In this document: in pieces, positions 26,226-34,371 of the stretch
Layout: the number at the start of each line of letters is the position of its first letter
How positions within the stretch are numbered: the first letter of the stretch is position 1
Assembly (NCBI RefSeq): GCF_014333525.1
Contig: NZ_JACSCX010000001.1
Location: 558,001 to 622,000, forward strand
Reading direction: 5' to 3'
Origin: Hymenobacter puniceus
GTDB taxonomy: Bacteria > Bacteroidota > Bacteroidia > Cytophagales > Hymenobacteraceae
Length of the DNA: 64,000 nucleotides
Made by a program: the position numbers and the translations under genes
Notes under the pieces: generated by a model
The model's input: only the letters and a program-made list of their open reading frames with translations
Told to the model about the DNA's origin: nothing
Databases searched by the model: none

Positions 26226-27194
26226 CTAATAAAGAATATCGTCGATGGGGGCCAGCTTGGGCGGCAGGTGCGTTTCGCCCAGCATTTCGCGCAGGTCGAT
26301 TTCGATGGTGCGGCAGATGGCCGTCATCGGCACGTCGTTCATTTCGTTTTCAAACGGATTCTCGCTGCTGTGGCCTACCACCTCAATGGTATTGAACACC
26401 CACGAAATCAGCACTGAAAACGGTACCGTCAGCCAGATATGATCGGGGCCGAGCTTTACAAACTCACCGATGAGGCCCAGCGGCAGCAGCGCCGCAAACA
26501 GCCACACAAACACAAAGCTAAAAAACGCATACTGCCGCGGAAACGGCGTGTTTTTGATTCGCTCGCAGCCGCCCTGCAGGTTGTTGAACTGCTCGATGCT
26601 GGTCATCATGTTCACGTGCTGAAAGTCGTTGAGCAGGCCCCGCTCCTCGCGCAGCACCCGCAAGTCGGCGGCCTGCTGGCGCAGCAAATGCGCCGACGGG
26701 TTCTGCTTGCGCTGCATCTCGCGCGACTCCGTCGGGTCGAGAAACGGGGCCACCTGCGTGTCCCACTGATCTATCTGGCGGCGCAGCTGCAAACGCAGGG
26801 CGTTGCACCAGGCAATTTGGCGATATACGAGGCGGCGGTGGCGCAAACTCAATTCCGCGCGCGAAGCGGCCGGCGCATCCACGCCCGGCGCATCCACCAC
26901 CGACGTCACGTATTCCAGTGCCTGAATGGCCCAGGTGCGGCTGTAGTTCACGATGCCGCCCCATAGCTGCCGGCCCTCCCAGAATCGGTCGTAGGAGCCG
27001 TTGTTTTTGAAGCCGATGTAGAACGACACGGCAATGCCCAGCGTAGCCACCGGCTGCCACGGAATCGACAGCGAGTGGAATCCCAGCGGCCCGTAGATGA
27101 CGCAGACCAGCAGGGAATACAGCGTGAACACCAGCAAGCCCTTCCAGGCAAACTTCCAGATGACGCGCCAGCGCAGATTATTACGAACGTACAT
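26226..27194 (-). CDS. Bestrophin-family (UPF0187) anion-channel-like protein
   Basis: 322 residues. Begins MYVRNNLRWRVIWKFAWKGL; the family motif ATLGIAVSFYIGFKNNGSYDRFWEGRQLWGGIVN is clear, with further membrane helices near 220-280 (FFSFVFVWLFAALLPLGLIG and VPFSVLISWVFNTIE) and the conserved acidic end SSENPFENEMNDVPMTAI. Prokaryotic bestrophins form pentameric ion channels in the inner membrane. The ion is uncertain. The downstream neighbour encodes another membrane protein of the FUSC family. Confidence 0.9.
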   Translation of the reverse strand: MYVRNNLRWRVIWKFAWKGLLVFTLYSLLVCVIYGPLGFHSLSIPWQPVATLGIAVSFYIGFKNNGSYDRFWEGRQLWGGIVNYSRTWAIQALEYVTSVVDAPGVDAPAASRAELSLRHRRLVYRQIAWCNALRLQLRRQIDQWDTQVAPFLDPTESREMQRKQNPSAHLLRQQAADLRVLREERGLLNDFQHVNMMTSIEQFNNLQGGCERIKNTPFPRQYAFFSFVFVWLFAALLPLGLIGEFVKLGPDHIWLTVPFSVLISWVFNTIEVVGHSSENPFENEMNDVPMTAICRTIEIDLREMLGETHLPPKLAPIDDILY

Positions 27195-27219
27195 GCAAGA
27201 GTAACTAAATGAAGGAGTC

Positions 27220-27348
27220 GTTGAGTAGAGAATAACTGAGTAGCGAGTAGCTGAGTAGTGGAATACCTGTGTAGAGCAGGCCTGCTGCCTTACGAAGACT
27301 TTACTCAGTTACTCCATTACTCAGCTGCTCTTCACTCAGCTACTCGAT
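27220..27348. repeat. Imperfect inverted repeat of GAGTAGCTGAGTAG-like units (copy F)
   Basis: Left arm (27220-27261) consists of degenerate 6-8-nt units such as GAGTAG, GCGAGTAGCTGAGTAG; the right arm (27314-27348) holds their complement (CCATTACTCAGCTGCTC, CACTCAGCTACTCG). The right arm runs over the stop codon (27340-27342) of the MutS-like gene. Confidence 0.8.
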
Positions 27349-29307
27349 TTCAATGCCCATGAGCTGCATAAGCTGGCTGGCATTGAAGGCCTGGCAGGCG
27401 CCGGGCGTGAGGTGGTAGTCGAAGTGGATCTGACCTTCGCTGAACGTGCTGTTGAAGCTGAAGTTGCGCACCTGCCCCGGCCACTCGCTTTCCAGGGCGG
27501 CCAGTTCCAGGTCGTGGGTGCTGATGAGGCCGGCGGCGCGGCGCTGGTGTAGCTGCCGCAGCAGCGCCCGCGCCCCGCGGTGCCGGTCAAGCGAGTTGGT
27601 GCCCTTCAGAATCTCGTCGAGCAGGTAGAAAACGGGGAGGCTTTCGGGTTCAGGGTTTAGGGCTTGGGGATTAGGGATTAGGTTTTGTTGGTGATTTGGA
27701 GCCGAGAAGCTGGCCCCGGCGGCCTCCCGCGTCATTTGGAGCTCTTCATTGCGAGGCTTTATTCCAGAAGAAGACATGTCCAGCAGCAGCTTGAGGCGCT
27801 TGAGCTCGGCGTAGAACGAGGAGGTGCTTTCGGCAAGGTTGTCCTGGGTGCGCATGGCCGAAAATAGTTGCGCCGGACTCAGGCGCAGGTGCCGGGCGCA
27901 TACTACGCCGCCGGCCAGCGCCAGCACCATGTTTAGGCCTACCGTGCGCAGAAACGTGCTTTTGCCGGCCATGTTGGAGCCCGTAATGACAGCCGTTTGG
28001 CCGTAGCCGAAGGTTTGGTAATCGTTGGTGATGCGCTGAGCCGCAAAGATGAGCGGGTGGCCCAGGGCTTCGGCGGCCACTTCCAGCGGCCCGGCGCTTA
28101 GCTCGGGCGTCACGTAGGTGGGGTTGGCAAACTGCCAGCCAGCTAAACTCACCAGTGCCTCCAGCTCGGCCTGTACTTCCAGCACGGTGGTCAGTTCCGG
28201 GCCCAGATCACGCTTCCAGCGTTCCAGCTGCCACATGGCGTGCAAATCCCAGAGCAGGAAATTGTTCAGCAGCAGCGCCCCCAGCGGATGCTCGCGCCCT
28301 CGAAACAAACCCGCCACGGTGGTGAGCTGACCCAGGCGGCGCGTGGCGGCGGTGCCGTGGCTGGCGGCGCGCAACGTGGCGCGCAGTTCGCGAAGGCGCG
28401 GCGCCTGCCAGTCGGGCGCGGCCTCGTCTTCGAACAGCGCCAGCTGCGCCTGAGTAGCGCGCAGCGCGTCGTGCATGGCCAAAGCCTGAGTGGCGTATTC
28501 GTTGCGGGCTTCAGCAAGGCGGCCGTTGAGTAAGCTCACTATCACCTGCACACCTATTAGCCAGAAGTAGCCCTGCCCCAGCCCCCAGGCGGCCGCACTG
28601 GCCAGCACCAGCAGCGGCAGCAGCACCAGCAGCGGCTTCAGCCAGGCTTTGTTCTGGAAAAAATCGGGGCGGGCCAGCCAGGCACTGAACTCGCGCGGAT
28701 CGGCCTCGTGCTGGCGCGGAAAGTGGCGGGCGCGGGCCTGCCACTCCTGCATCCAAGCCAGGTCGGGCGCTAAAGCGGCGGCGGCCTGCTGGCGGGCGCG
28801 CACCTCGTCGGAGAGGGCCGGGCGCAGTAGCCAGTTGGCCAGCCAGTCGTGGCCGAGGCGGGTAGAGGCGCGGTTGAGCAGTTGAAACAACGAGTGAAGC
28901 CCGAATACGTCGAGGTCGGCGGCGTAGGGGTGCTGGGCGTCGAGGTAGCGCTGGCCGGCATCGAAGCCGCCGAGCTTGCCGGCGAGGCGGTCCAACTCCT
29001 GCTGATTCAGCTGGGCCAGCAGCCGGTGATGCTCGCGCTGGTAGCCCACGGCCGCGTGCCAGCGCACCATGCCCCAGAAGGCCAGCAGCACGCCCACCAC
29101 AAACGCCAGCCCCGGCAGCACAAACCCGCTACTGAACAGCCACCACGCTCCGGCCGCGCCGCCCCCAAACAGCAGCACCCGCAGCCAGCCGCCCAGCTGG
29201 TGCCGTCGGGCGTAGTGCTGCTCCTGCGTGGTGTGCGTGGTCAGGTTCTCCGCAAAGACCTCGGCGGGCAGAACGGTAATCGGGCGAAAATTGGCGGAAA
29301 CGGGCAC
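27340..29307 (-). CDS. Membrane-anchored MutS-like ATPase with an unusual insert
   Basis: 655 residues, related to the MutS core and ATPase but without the mismatch-recognition domain. Two hydrophobic pairs lie near 45-90 and 225-260, so it is probably membrane bound. A helical clamp region (about 100-420) leads to the ATPase: Walker A TGSNMAGKST (about 440), QDNLAESTSSFYAELKR, Walker B FYLLDEILKGTNS (about 556-568) and STHDLELA. Between AELKRLKLLLD and Walker B sits an extra segment of roughly 45 residues (about 511-556), partly low-complexity, not expected in this family. The start is GTG at 29307; no early ATG exists. The role is unknown; mismatch repair itself is unlikely. Confidence 0.85.
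   Translation of the reverse strand: MPVSANFRPITVLPAEVFAENLTTHTTQEQHYARRHQLGGWLRVLLFGGGAAGAWWLFSSGFVLPGLAFVVGVLLAFWGMVRWHAAVGYQREHHRLLAQLNQQELDRLAGKLGGFDAGQRYLDAQHPYAADLDVFGLHSLFQLLNRASTRLGHDWLANWLLRPALSDEVRARQQAAAALAPDLAWMQEWQARARHFPRQHEADPREFSAWLARPDFFQNKAWLKPLLVLLPLLVLASAAAWGLGQGYFWLIGVQVIVSLLNGRLAEARNEYATQALAMHDALRATQAQLALFEDEAAPDWQAPRLRELRATLRAASHGTAATRRLGQLTTVAGLFRGREHPLGALLLNNFLLWDLHAMWQLERWKRDLGPELTTVLEVQAELEALVSLAGWQFANPTYVTPELSAGPLEVAAEALGHPLIFAAQRITNDYQTFGYGQTAVITGSNMAGKSTFLRTVGLNMVLALAGGVVCARHLRLSPAQLFSAMRTQDNLAESTSSFYAELKRLKLLLDMSSSGIKPRNEELQMTREAAGASFSAPNHQQNLIPNPQALNPEPESLPVFYLLDEILKGTNSLDRHRGARALLRQLHQRRAAGLISTHDLELAALESEWPGQVRNFSFNSTFSEGQIHFDYHLTPGACQAFNASQLMQLMGIEIE
27636..27776. 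repeat. Repeat-like DNA inside the MutS-like gene
   Basis: The plus strand reads a G-rich quasi-tandem stretch (GGGTTCAGGGTTTAGGGCTT then GGGGATTAGGGATTAGG) and, 60 nt on, a TCATTGCGAGG word that resembles a widespread intergenic repeat core. It stays in frame with the gene and encodes the extra segment before Walker B. Confidence 0.6.
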
Positions 29308-29361
29308 GGCAGCAGCAATAGATGATGCTGCGAAGGTACGCAGGTCCGGCAGGAGGCTATA

Positions 29362-30462
29362 CTATTGCTGCACCAGTCGCCGCAGCGGGCTTTCGGGCTT
29401 CAGAAAAGGCGCCAGCTCGGCGTGGGTGAATTTCACTTGAAAGTTACCGTCCAGCACCTTATACACGAAATTCGACAGACCGTCGTAGCTCACCGAGTGG
29501 TCGAACATAAGGCCCGCTGCCGACACCGTATACTCACGTGTGCTGCCCAGGCTGAATTGCTGTCCCAGTATTCCCTGCACGTCTTCTTCCGACAAAAAAC
29601 CTTCCTGCCCAGGCACATAGGCCCGCGTCATTTTCTGCAGTTTCCGTTGCCCCAATGCCAGAAACTGCAGCAGTTTTTCAGGCCGGATTTCGTCTTCCAG
29701 CACCACTGGAAAGCCAGTATTCAGGTCAATGGTCTAGGTGCGGTGGTCGTGCCACACGCTGAGGCCCGTGCCGGTGGTTTGGGTGGTGATGCTGAGCAAG
29801 CCGTGGGCATTATAGCTCACTGCGTAGTCCAGTTCCTCAATGCCACCGCTCACGCCCTCCTGGCGCTTGTACTCCTGCTCTGCCCGCAGGCTGGCCAGGT
29901 CATAGCCAGTCAAGTTTTCCAGCGAAAACCAATGCGCCAGCAGCTTGGTCACGCCGGCGTCGGGTACCGTAACTACCGGCCCCTGGAACGACCTCAGATA
30001 CGCTTTGGCCCCTACCTGGGCCCGAGCCACCGCAGGCCGAATCGGGGCCGTGACGCGGGCCAGTTCAAACAGCATGAGCGTAGTACCTGAGCGGTTGTAC
30101 CAGTGGCCGCGAAGCACCTGGTCGGTAGATGACTGGTTGGCGGCCAGATTACCCGAAAACCAGCCGGTAGCCACGGTATCCGCATCCACAGTTTCGCGCA
30201 GCAGCACAGCACCGCTGGCACTCAACTGGCCCCGTAGCTGCAGCGGTTTGCCTTTCGAGCGGTAGTAATACTGGCCCGTCAGCACCGAGTCGCGGCCACT
30301 CAGCTGCAGCCGGATGCGGTATTTGCCATCAAGAGTGCCTTCGTAGGTGCCCACCAGCTGTTGCACGTCGCTGAACGATACCGCAGGGCTTTGGGCCCGG
30401 ACCGGTAAAGTGCAGCCCAGCAGCAGCAACAGGCCGGCCGCCGGCCAACAGTTTGTCCGCAT
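29362..30462 (-). pseudogene. Exported protein gene interrupted by one in-frame TAG
   Basis: The first part (30462-29734) encodes 242 residues with a signal peptide (MRTNCWPAAGLLLLLGCTLP up to VRAQ) and a beta-rich domain beginning VQQLVGTYEGTLDGKYRIRL, like lipocalin-type exported proteins. It ends SVWHDHRT at a TAG (29736-29734). The same frame then continues without a break, T-I-D-L-N-T-G-F-P-V-V-L-E-D-E, for another 123 residues to 29362. One base change (for example CAG to TAG) explains this, so the gene is recently broken or the base is a sequencing error. A GTG at 29706 could restart the tail. No named family recognised. Confidence 0.8.
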
Positions 30463-30465
30463 AGC

Positions 30466-30942
30466 TTAGCTGATAGCCGCCACGCACTTCAGCTCGATGG
30501 CAATGGGTGTAGGCAGGCAGTTGACTTCCACCGTGGTGCGGCAGGGCTGATTGTCAGCAAAATAAGTCGCGTAGAGGCGGTTGTAGGTGTGGAAATCGTC
30601 CTGCATATTGGTCAGGAACACGGTCACGTCCACGAGGTCTTCCCAGCGGGCGCCGGCTTCCTCCAGAATGTAGCGCACGTTCTGGAACACGGCGTGGCAC
30701 TGGCTTTCGAAGTCGTACTGCAGGATGTTGCCGTCCTCGTCCAGCTCCACGCCGGGCACGTGCTTCTGCCCCCGCTGGCGCGGCCCCACGCCCGACAGAA
30801 ACAGCAGGTTGCCGGCGCGCCTAGCGTGCGGATACAAACCCACCGGCTCGGGCGCACGGCTGGAGTTGTGCGCCTGCGACGACGATGAAGGCGACGGGGT
30901 GGCCGGAGTGTCGGCCGATGCGGAAGGAGTGTCAGGTGCCAT
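30466..30942 (-). CDS. RidA-family protein, 2-aminomuconate deaminase-like
   Basis: 158 residues. After a Ser/Pro/Thr-rich lead of about 35 residues comes a RidA/YjgF fold whose motifs match 2-aminomuconate deaminase rather than generic RidA: YPHARRAGNLLFLSGVGPRQ with RG next, VPGVELDEDGNI, EEAGARWEDLVDVTVFLTNM and PCRTTVEVNCLPTPIAIELK. That enzyme converts 2-aminomuconate to 4-oxalocrotonate in tryptophan/kynurenine or nitroaromatic breakdown. No other gene of that pathway is in the window. The start at 30942 begins the lead; the low-complexity lead may itself be partly untranslated. It sits 3 nt before the broken exported-protein gene on the same strand. Confidence 0.82.
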   Translation of the reverse strand: MAPDTPSASADTPATPSPSSSSQAHNSSRAPEPVGLYPHARRAGNLLFLSGVGPRQRGQKHVPGVELDEDGNILQYDFESQCHAVFQNVRYILEEAGARWEDLVDVTVFLTNMQDDFHTYNRLYATYFADNQPCRTTVEVNCLPTPIAIELKCVAAIS

Positions 30943-31067
30943 ACGGTAAAAATAGCCGATTTTCGGGCTTGCTGCGTAGAGGCTGAACCCGGGCGGCCCC
31001 TGGTGCGGTTGTTGAGCAGGGCCCGGCAATTCCGGGACAGGTATTTCGCTGATTTTTCCTCGCCGCT

Positions 31068-31862
31068 ATGCATTCCACTTTCCGCCGCTTGCTACTGGTT
31101 GCTGTTCTTGCCCTGCCGGCCGCCGGGCAGGCCCAGCAAAAACTAAAGTACCCGAAGGCCCCACCTGCCGACCAGATTTATGATGCGGTAGCGCAGCCCG
31201 CCGTGCCGGTTGGCGGGCTTGACGCCTACGCCCAGTACCTGGCCGACAAGCAGCAGTACCCCACGGCGGCGCTGCAGCGCGGCGCGGCCGGCACGGTTAC
31301 GGTCACGTTTGTGGTGGAAAAGAGCGGCGGCATATCCAACGCGGAAGTGGCCGCCCCCCTCGACCCCGAGTTGGATGCGGAGGCTCTGCGCCTGATAAAG
31401 GCCGGCCCGCGCTGGACCCCGGCTATGCACAAAGGCGGCAAGGTGCGCCAGCGCGTAACCGTGCCCATCTCGTTCCAGATTCCGGCCGGCGCCGACGACG
31501 CGGCAACTACCGGCACAGCCTTCATTGCCCCTGGCGTACCGAGCGGAGGCACTACCACCGTCAAGGCCGACCAGCCGGCGCGGCCGGTGGGCGGCACAGA
31601 GGCCTTTTTCGAGTGGATCCAGAAAAACCAGCAGTACCCCGCCCTGGCCCGGCAGCGCAAGATTGAGGGCCGCGTGATGGTGGAGTTCATCATCCAAAAA
31701 GACGGCTCGCTCACCGACGCCAAAGTGCTCAAGCCCCTCGGCTCGGGCCTCGACCAGGAAGCGCTGCGCCTCATCAAAACCGCGCCCAAATGGACCGCCG
31801 CCACCTACAAAGGCGAGCCGGTGCGGCAGAAGATGGTGCTGCCGGTGCTGTTTCAGCTGTAG
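31068..31862 (+). CDS. Exported protein with two TonB C-terminal domains
   Basis: 264 residues. Signal peptide MHSTFRRLLLVAVLALPAAG up to QAQ, then two copies of a TonB_C-like domain (about 50-140 and 170-264), each with a QYPxxAxxRxxxGxVxVxFxVxKxGxxxxxxV pattern, LDxEALRLIKxxPxWTPA-like helix and a final strand. Classical TonB has an N-terminal membrane anchor and a Pro-rich spacer; both are missing. It therefore looks like a free periplasmic or lipid-independent protein that could bind receptors or act as a structural module. Energy transduction is doubtful. It is followed by a hairpin ending in T residues. Confidence 0.85.
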   Translation: MHSTFRRLLLVAVLALPAAGQAQQKLKYPKAPPADQIYDAVAQPAVPVGGLDAYAQYLADKQQYPTAALQRGAAGTVTVTFVVEKSGGISNAEVAAPLDPELDAEALRLIKAGPRWTPAMHKGGKVRQRVTVPISFQIPAGADDAATTGTAFIAPGVPSGGTTTVKADQPARPVGGTEAFFEWIQKNQQYPALARQRKIEGRVMVEFIIQKDGSLTDAKVLKPLGSGLDQEALRLIKTAPKWTAATYKGEPVRQKMVLPVLFQL

Positions 31863-31968
31863 CCCCGGAATTTTCGGTCCGATAGTGTAGGGCGTAGCCA
31901 TCCAACTGGCGGTCGGGCGCGCCAGTTGCGCATGGCCATCAGCGCGACGGTTCTGGCAGCTTCAGCTG

Positions 31969-32010
31969 GGTCGTTCGAGGTAAACGACCTAGAAGTCGTT
32001 CAGCCTTTTT
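31969..32010 (+). terminator. Overlapping hairpins with T run after the TonB_C gene
   Basis: AACGACC (31983-31989) can pair either with the upstream GGTCGTT (31969-31975) or, as AACGAC, with the downstream GTCGTT (31995-32000), which precedes CAGCCTTTTTT. The second pairing is a plausible intrinsic terminator and the first would prevent it. Confidence 0.5.
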
Positions 32011-32108
32011 TAAAATACTTGCCGGTGGTTTGCGTCTATCAAAGCGCGCCCGGCGTTGTTGTCGTGTGGCGGCCCAGGCTAGCGGGCCGCTTTTCAATCC
32101 GTATCCGC

Positions 32109-33668
32109 ATGCTTTCCCCGCTCCCGCTGCTTTCCGCGCCGCCCGTCGCGCCCACTTACGAAGCCCCCGTATCCGATGCTTTCCGGGTGTGGCCGCATCA
32201 GGCCCGGTTCCGGCAGGTGGCGCAGGTGCTGGCCGATGGGCTGTTCAGCGCGCTCGACGAAGAGCTGGAGCCTTACGTGCTGCTGCTGGCCTTGCCTACC
32301 CAGCCCGATGCGGCTTCACTCACCGCCTGCCTGGAGCCAACTATTTGCGGGCTGGATGCGCAGCATTTTGCGGGCGTAGTAGCCGAGGGTCGCATTCTGC
32401 AGAGCCAGACCGCCCCACCCTTCGCGGGCCGCGACGACGTGAGTCCCGAGATGGTGCGTCGTCGCCACGAAGGCCTGGGCGTACGCAAAGCCGTGCAAAC
32501 TGTCCTCGACAAGCTCGACGAGCACACTCAGCACCAGCACATCTGCGGCTGGCCCATCGAGATTCATGGCTTTTTCGTGATGACCGTGCTGCGGGTGCAG
32601 CGCAAGCCATTGCGGGGCTACCCTTCGCTGCGCGCCAACCGCTACTACACTGACGGCCGCCCCCTGATGCCGTCGTTGCTGACTTCGGCCATGCAGCGTT
32701 TTCACGAGGAATGCGTGAAGCTGCTGAGCGAGCCGGAGCCCGGCTCGGGCCTGTTGGTGCGCCCCCGCGAAACCGAGGAAATCCTGCGCGCCGCCGGCAA
32801 AAGCCTGCTCGACACGCCCGCACAGGCCCTTGGGGCCGAACCGGGCGCAGCCCGGCTGTTTCACACGCTCAACACCATTTCCAGCCTCCGCTACGAAGGC
32901 GCCGAGGGCGTGGGCAAAGTCATTCTGGCGCGGCGGCACCACCCCAATCTGGAGGAAGTGTTTGCACTCACCTGCCCCACCCCGCTCACCGACTACCGCG
33001 CCGTGCGTAAGCTGCTGGAGATGACCACGCCCGACGTGAGCTTGCTGGCCGACAGTGAAAACGTGTATGCGCTGGGCCGCCTGGTGGGCACCTATGACCC
33101 GGCCCGCGAAGACGTGTTTGTCATCAACTTCATTAACCACTACGCCTGGGAGTTTCAGCACGACGGCAAGGTGCTGATGCGCACGATTTACAGCCAGCCC
33201 AGCTTGCCCCGCTTCCGCGTGAACCGCAGCCGTTTCCGCAAAGACCTCAAGCGCACCTTTCAGCTCACTGATCCGGCCAAGATTGAGCGCCTCTGGGATG
33301 TGGTGCTGGAAGCCAGCCGCCAGAAGCACGGCACGCTGCTCGTCATCACCACCGAAGCCCTGGCTGAAGCCGACCGCCTGAAGCTGCAGTGCACGCTCAT
33401 TGAGCCGGTGCCACTTACGCCGCTCATCACGCGCCTTGTCACCAGCATCGACGGCGCCGTGCTGCTGGACCCCGACAGCTACTGCTACTCCATCGGCGTG
33501 ATTCTGGACGGCAAAGCTTCGGGCCGCGGCACCAGCACCCGCGGCGCCCGCTACAACTCGGCCATCCGCTACGTCGAAACCTCCCCGTATCCGTGTTTGG
33601 CCATTGTGGTGAGTGAGGACGGCATGGTGAACGTCATCACCAAAGAGCGGCTCGGTGAGGAGGACTGA
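32109..33668 (+). CDS. DisA_N (diadenylate cyclase) domain protein with N-terminal sensor-like region
   Basis: 519 residues. The long N-terminal part (about 1-390) has no signal peptide or membrane helix and looks like a cytosolic sensor; the C-terminal part (about 400-519) is a DisA_N/DAC domain, which in other proteins makes c-di-AMP from two ATP. The DGA motif is intact (Asp448-Gly449-Ala450, in TSIDGAVLLD). The second motif, RHR in known cyclases, reads GARYNSAIRY (Arg481-Tyr482-Asn483). This fits a Bacteroidota group of DAC proteins with distinct N-terminal sensors (DACNV-type is my best guess). Activity is uncertain. The ATG at 32109 is preferred because upstream codons overlap the preceding terminator. 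Confidence 0.82.
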   Translation: MLSPLPLLSAPPVAPTYEAPVSDAFRVWPHQARFRQVAQVLADGLFSALDEELEPYVLLLALPTQPDAASLTACLEPTICGLDAQHFAGVVAEGRILQSQTAPPFAGRDDVSPEMVRRRHEGLGVRKAVQTVLDKLDEHTQHQHICGWPIEIHGFFVMTVLRVQRKPLRGYPSLRANRYYTDGRPLMPSLLTSAMQRFHEECVKLLSEPEPGSGLLVRPRETEEILRAAGKSLLDTPAQALGAEPGAARLFHTLNTISSLRYEGAEGVGKVILARRHHPNLEEVFALTCPTPLTDYRAVRKLLEMTTPDVSLLADSENVYALGRLVGTYDPAREDVFVINFINHYAWEFQHDGKVLMRTIYSQPSLPRFRVNRSRFRKDLKRTFQLTDPAKIERLWDVVLEASRQKHGTLLVITTEALAEADRLKLQCTLIEPVPLTPLITRLVTSIDGAVLLDPDSYCYSIGVILDGKASGRGTSTRGARYNSAIRYVETSPYPCLAIVVSEDGMVNVITKERLGEED

Positions 33669-33689
33669 GCTGCTACTGAACCTTCGCCG

Positions 33690-34220
33690 CTAGCCAGCCT
33701 TAGCGAGTTTCCGCAGTTGCTTCAGTTCGGCCGGTTTCACCTGGCTCAACTCTTGGCTGCGGTTGCACAAGCTGGTTTCATAGTACGGCGTAATATTTTC
33801 CGGCTCACCGCCGTAGGGTGAAGCTTTCTGCGTCACCAGAAACGCGTATATCAGCTGCTCGGAGCCTACTTTAAACTGCTTGCCACACATAGAGCTGGAG
33901 GCTTCACTGGCTATCAGTACCGTTGGCCCCGTAGCCGTTCCTTTCAGCTGCTGCGAAACGGCAAAAGTGTAGCGCAGCGTTTCGCGCCGAATCAGATGGA
34001 ACTGCTTTTCCACCGGTCCGGTGTCCGCCACCCGTAAGGAATCTGTCGTCACCACAGTTTCAACGCTCACCACCTTGCCCACGAATATCAGGGCGTCGCG
34101 CTGGTATGCAGCCGCAATCTGCTGCTTTTCGGAAACACGGGCGCCGCTCACACAGGAACAGGCTTGTGCAGAGGATATGCGTAATATAAAAAGCAGCAGG
34201 GCCAGCAGAATCGTCTTCAT
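33690..34220 (-). CDS. Exported NTR/TIMP-like protein
   Basis: 176 residues. The signal peptide (MKTILLALLLFILRISSAQA) is cut so that the mature protein begins with the CSC motif (CSCVSG), the hallmark of netrin/TIMP-like OB folds in bacterial exported proteins. ALIFVGKVVSVETV and LRYTFAVSQQLKG form the core strands, and Cys residues at SSSMCGKQF and SLCNRS could form disulphides. Bacterial members have no established role; inhibition of metalloproteases is not shown. An M1-type metallopeptidase gene lies just upstream on the same strand, an intriguing but unproven pairing. The start at 34220 gives the clean signal peptide. Confidence 0.75.
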   Translation of the reverse strand: MKTILLALLLFILRISSAQACSCVSGARVSEKQQIAAAYQRDALIFVGKVVSVETVVTTDSLRVADTGPVEKQFHLIRRETLRYTFAVSQQLKGTATGPTVLIASEASSSMCGKQFKVGSEQLIYAFLVTQKASPYGGEPENITPYYETSLCNRSQELSQVKPAELKQLRKLAKAG

Positions 34221-34279
34221 GGGGAAACGGTAACGGGGTTGGGTTGAGACAATGTTGAAGTCAGCCTGACCGCCTGAAA

Positions 34280-34361
34280 GTAGCGCGAACTTTATAGTTC
34301 GCGACCCGGAACGACAAGCACCAGAACAGCGCGGAGACGCCAACTACAAAGTTCACGCTAC
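34280..34361. repeat. Inverted repeat with GCGAACTTTGTAGTT-type arms (copy I)
   Basis: GTAGCGCGAACTTTATAGTT (34280-34299) pairs with AACTACAAAGTTCACGCTAC (34342-34361), 18 of 20 positions. The left arm is itself nearly palindromic (GCGAACT/AGTTCGC). It ends 10 nt from the stop codon of the M1-like peptidase gene. Confidence 0.85.
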
Positions 34362-34371
34362 AGAAACCGCG

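Noticed and set aside
27640..27690. Telomere-like TTAGGG repeats
   Set aside because: Bacterial chromosome, inside an open gene, and the units are degenerate. Treated as low-complexity insert DNA.
31926..32108. N-terminal extension of the DAC protein by 61 codons
   Set aside because: The extension runs through a terminator-like hairpin set and has no domain; the ATG at 32109 is more likely.
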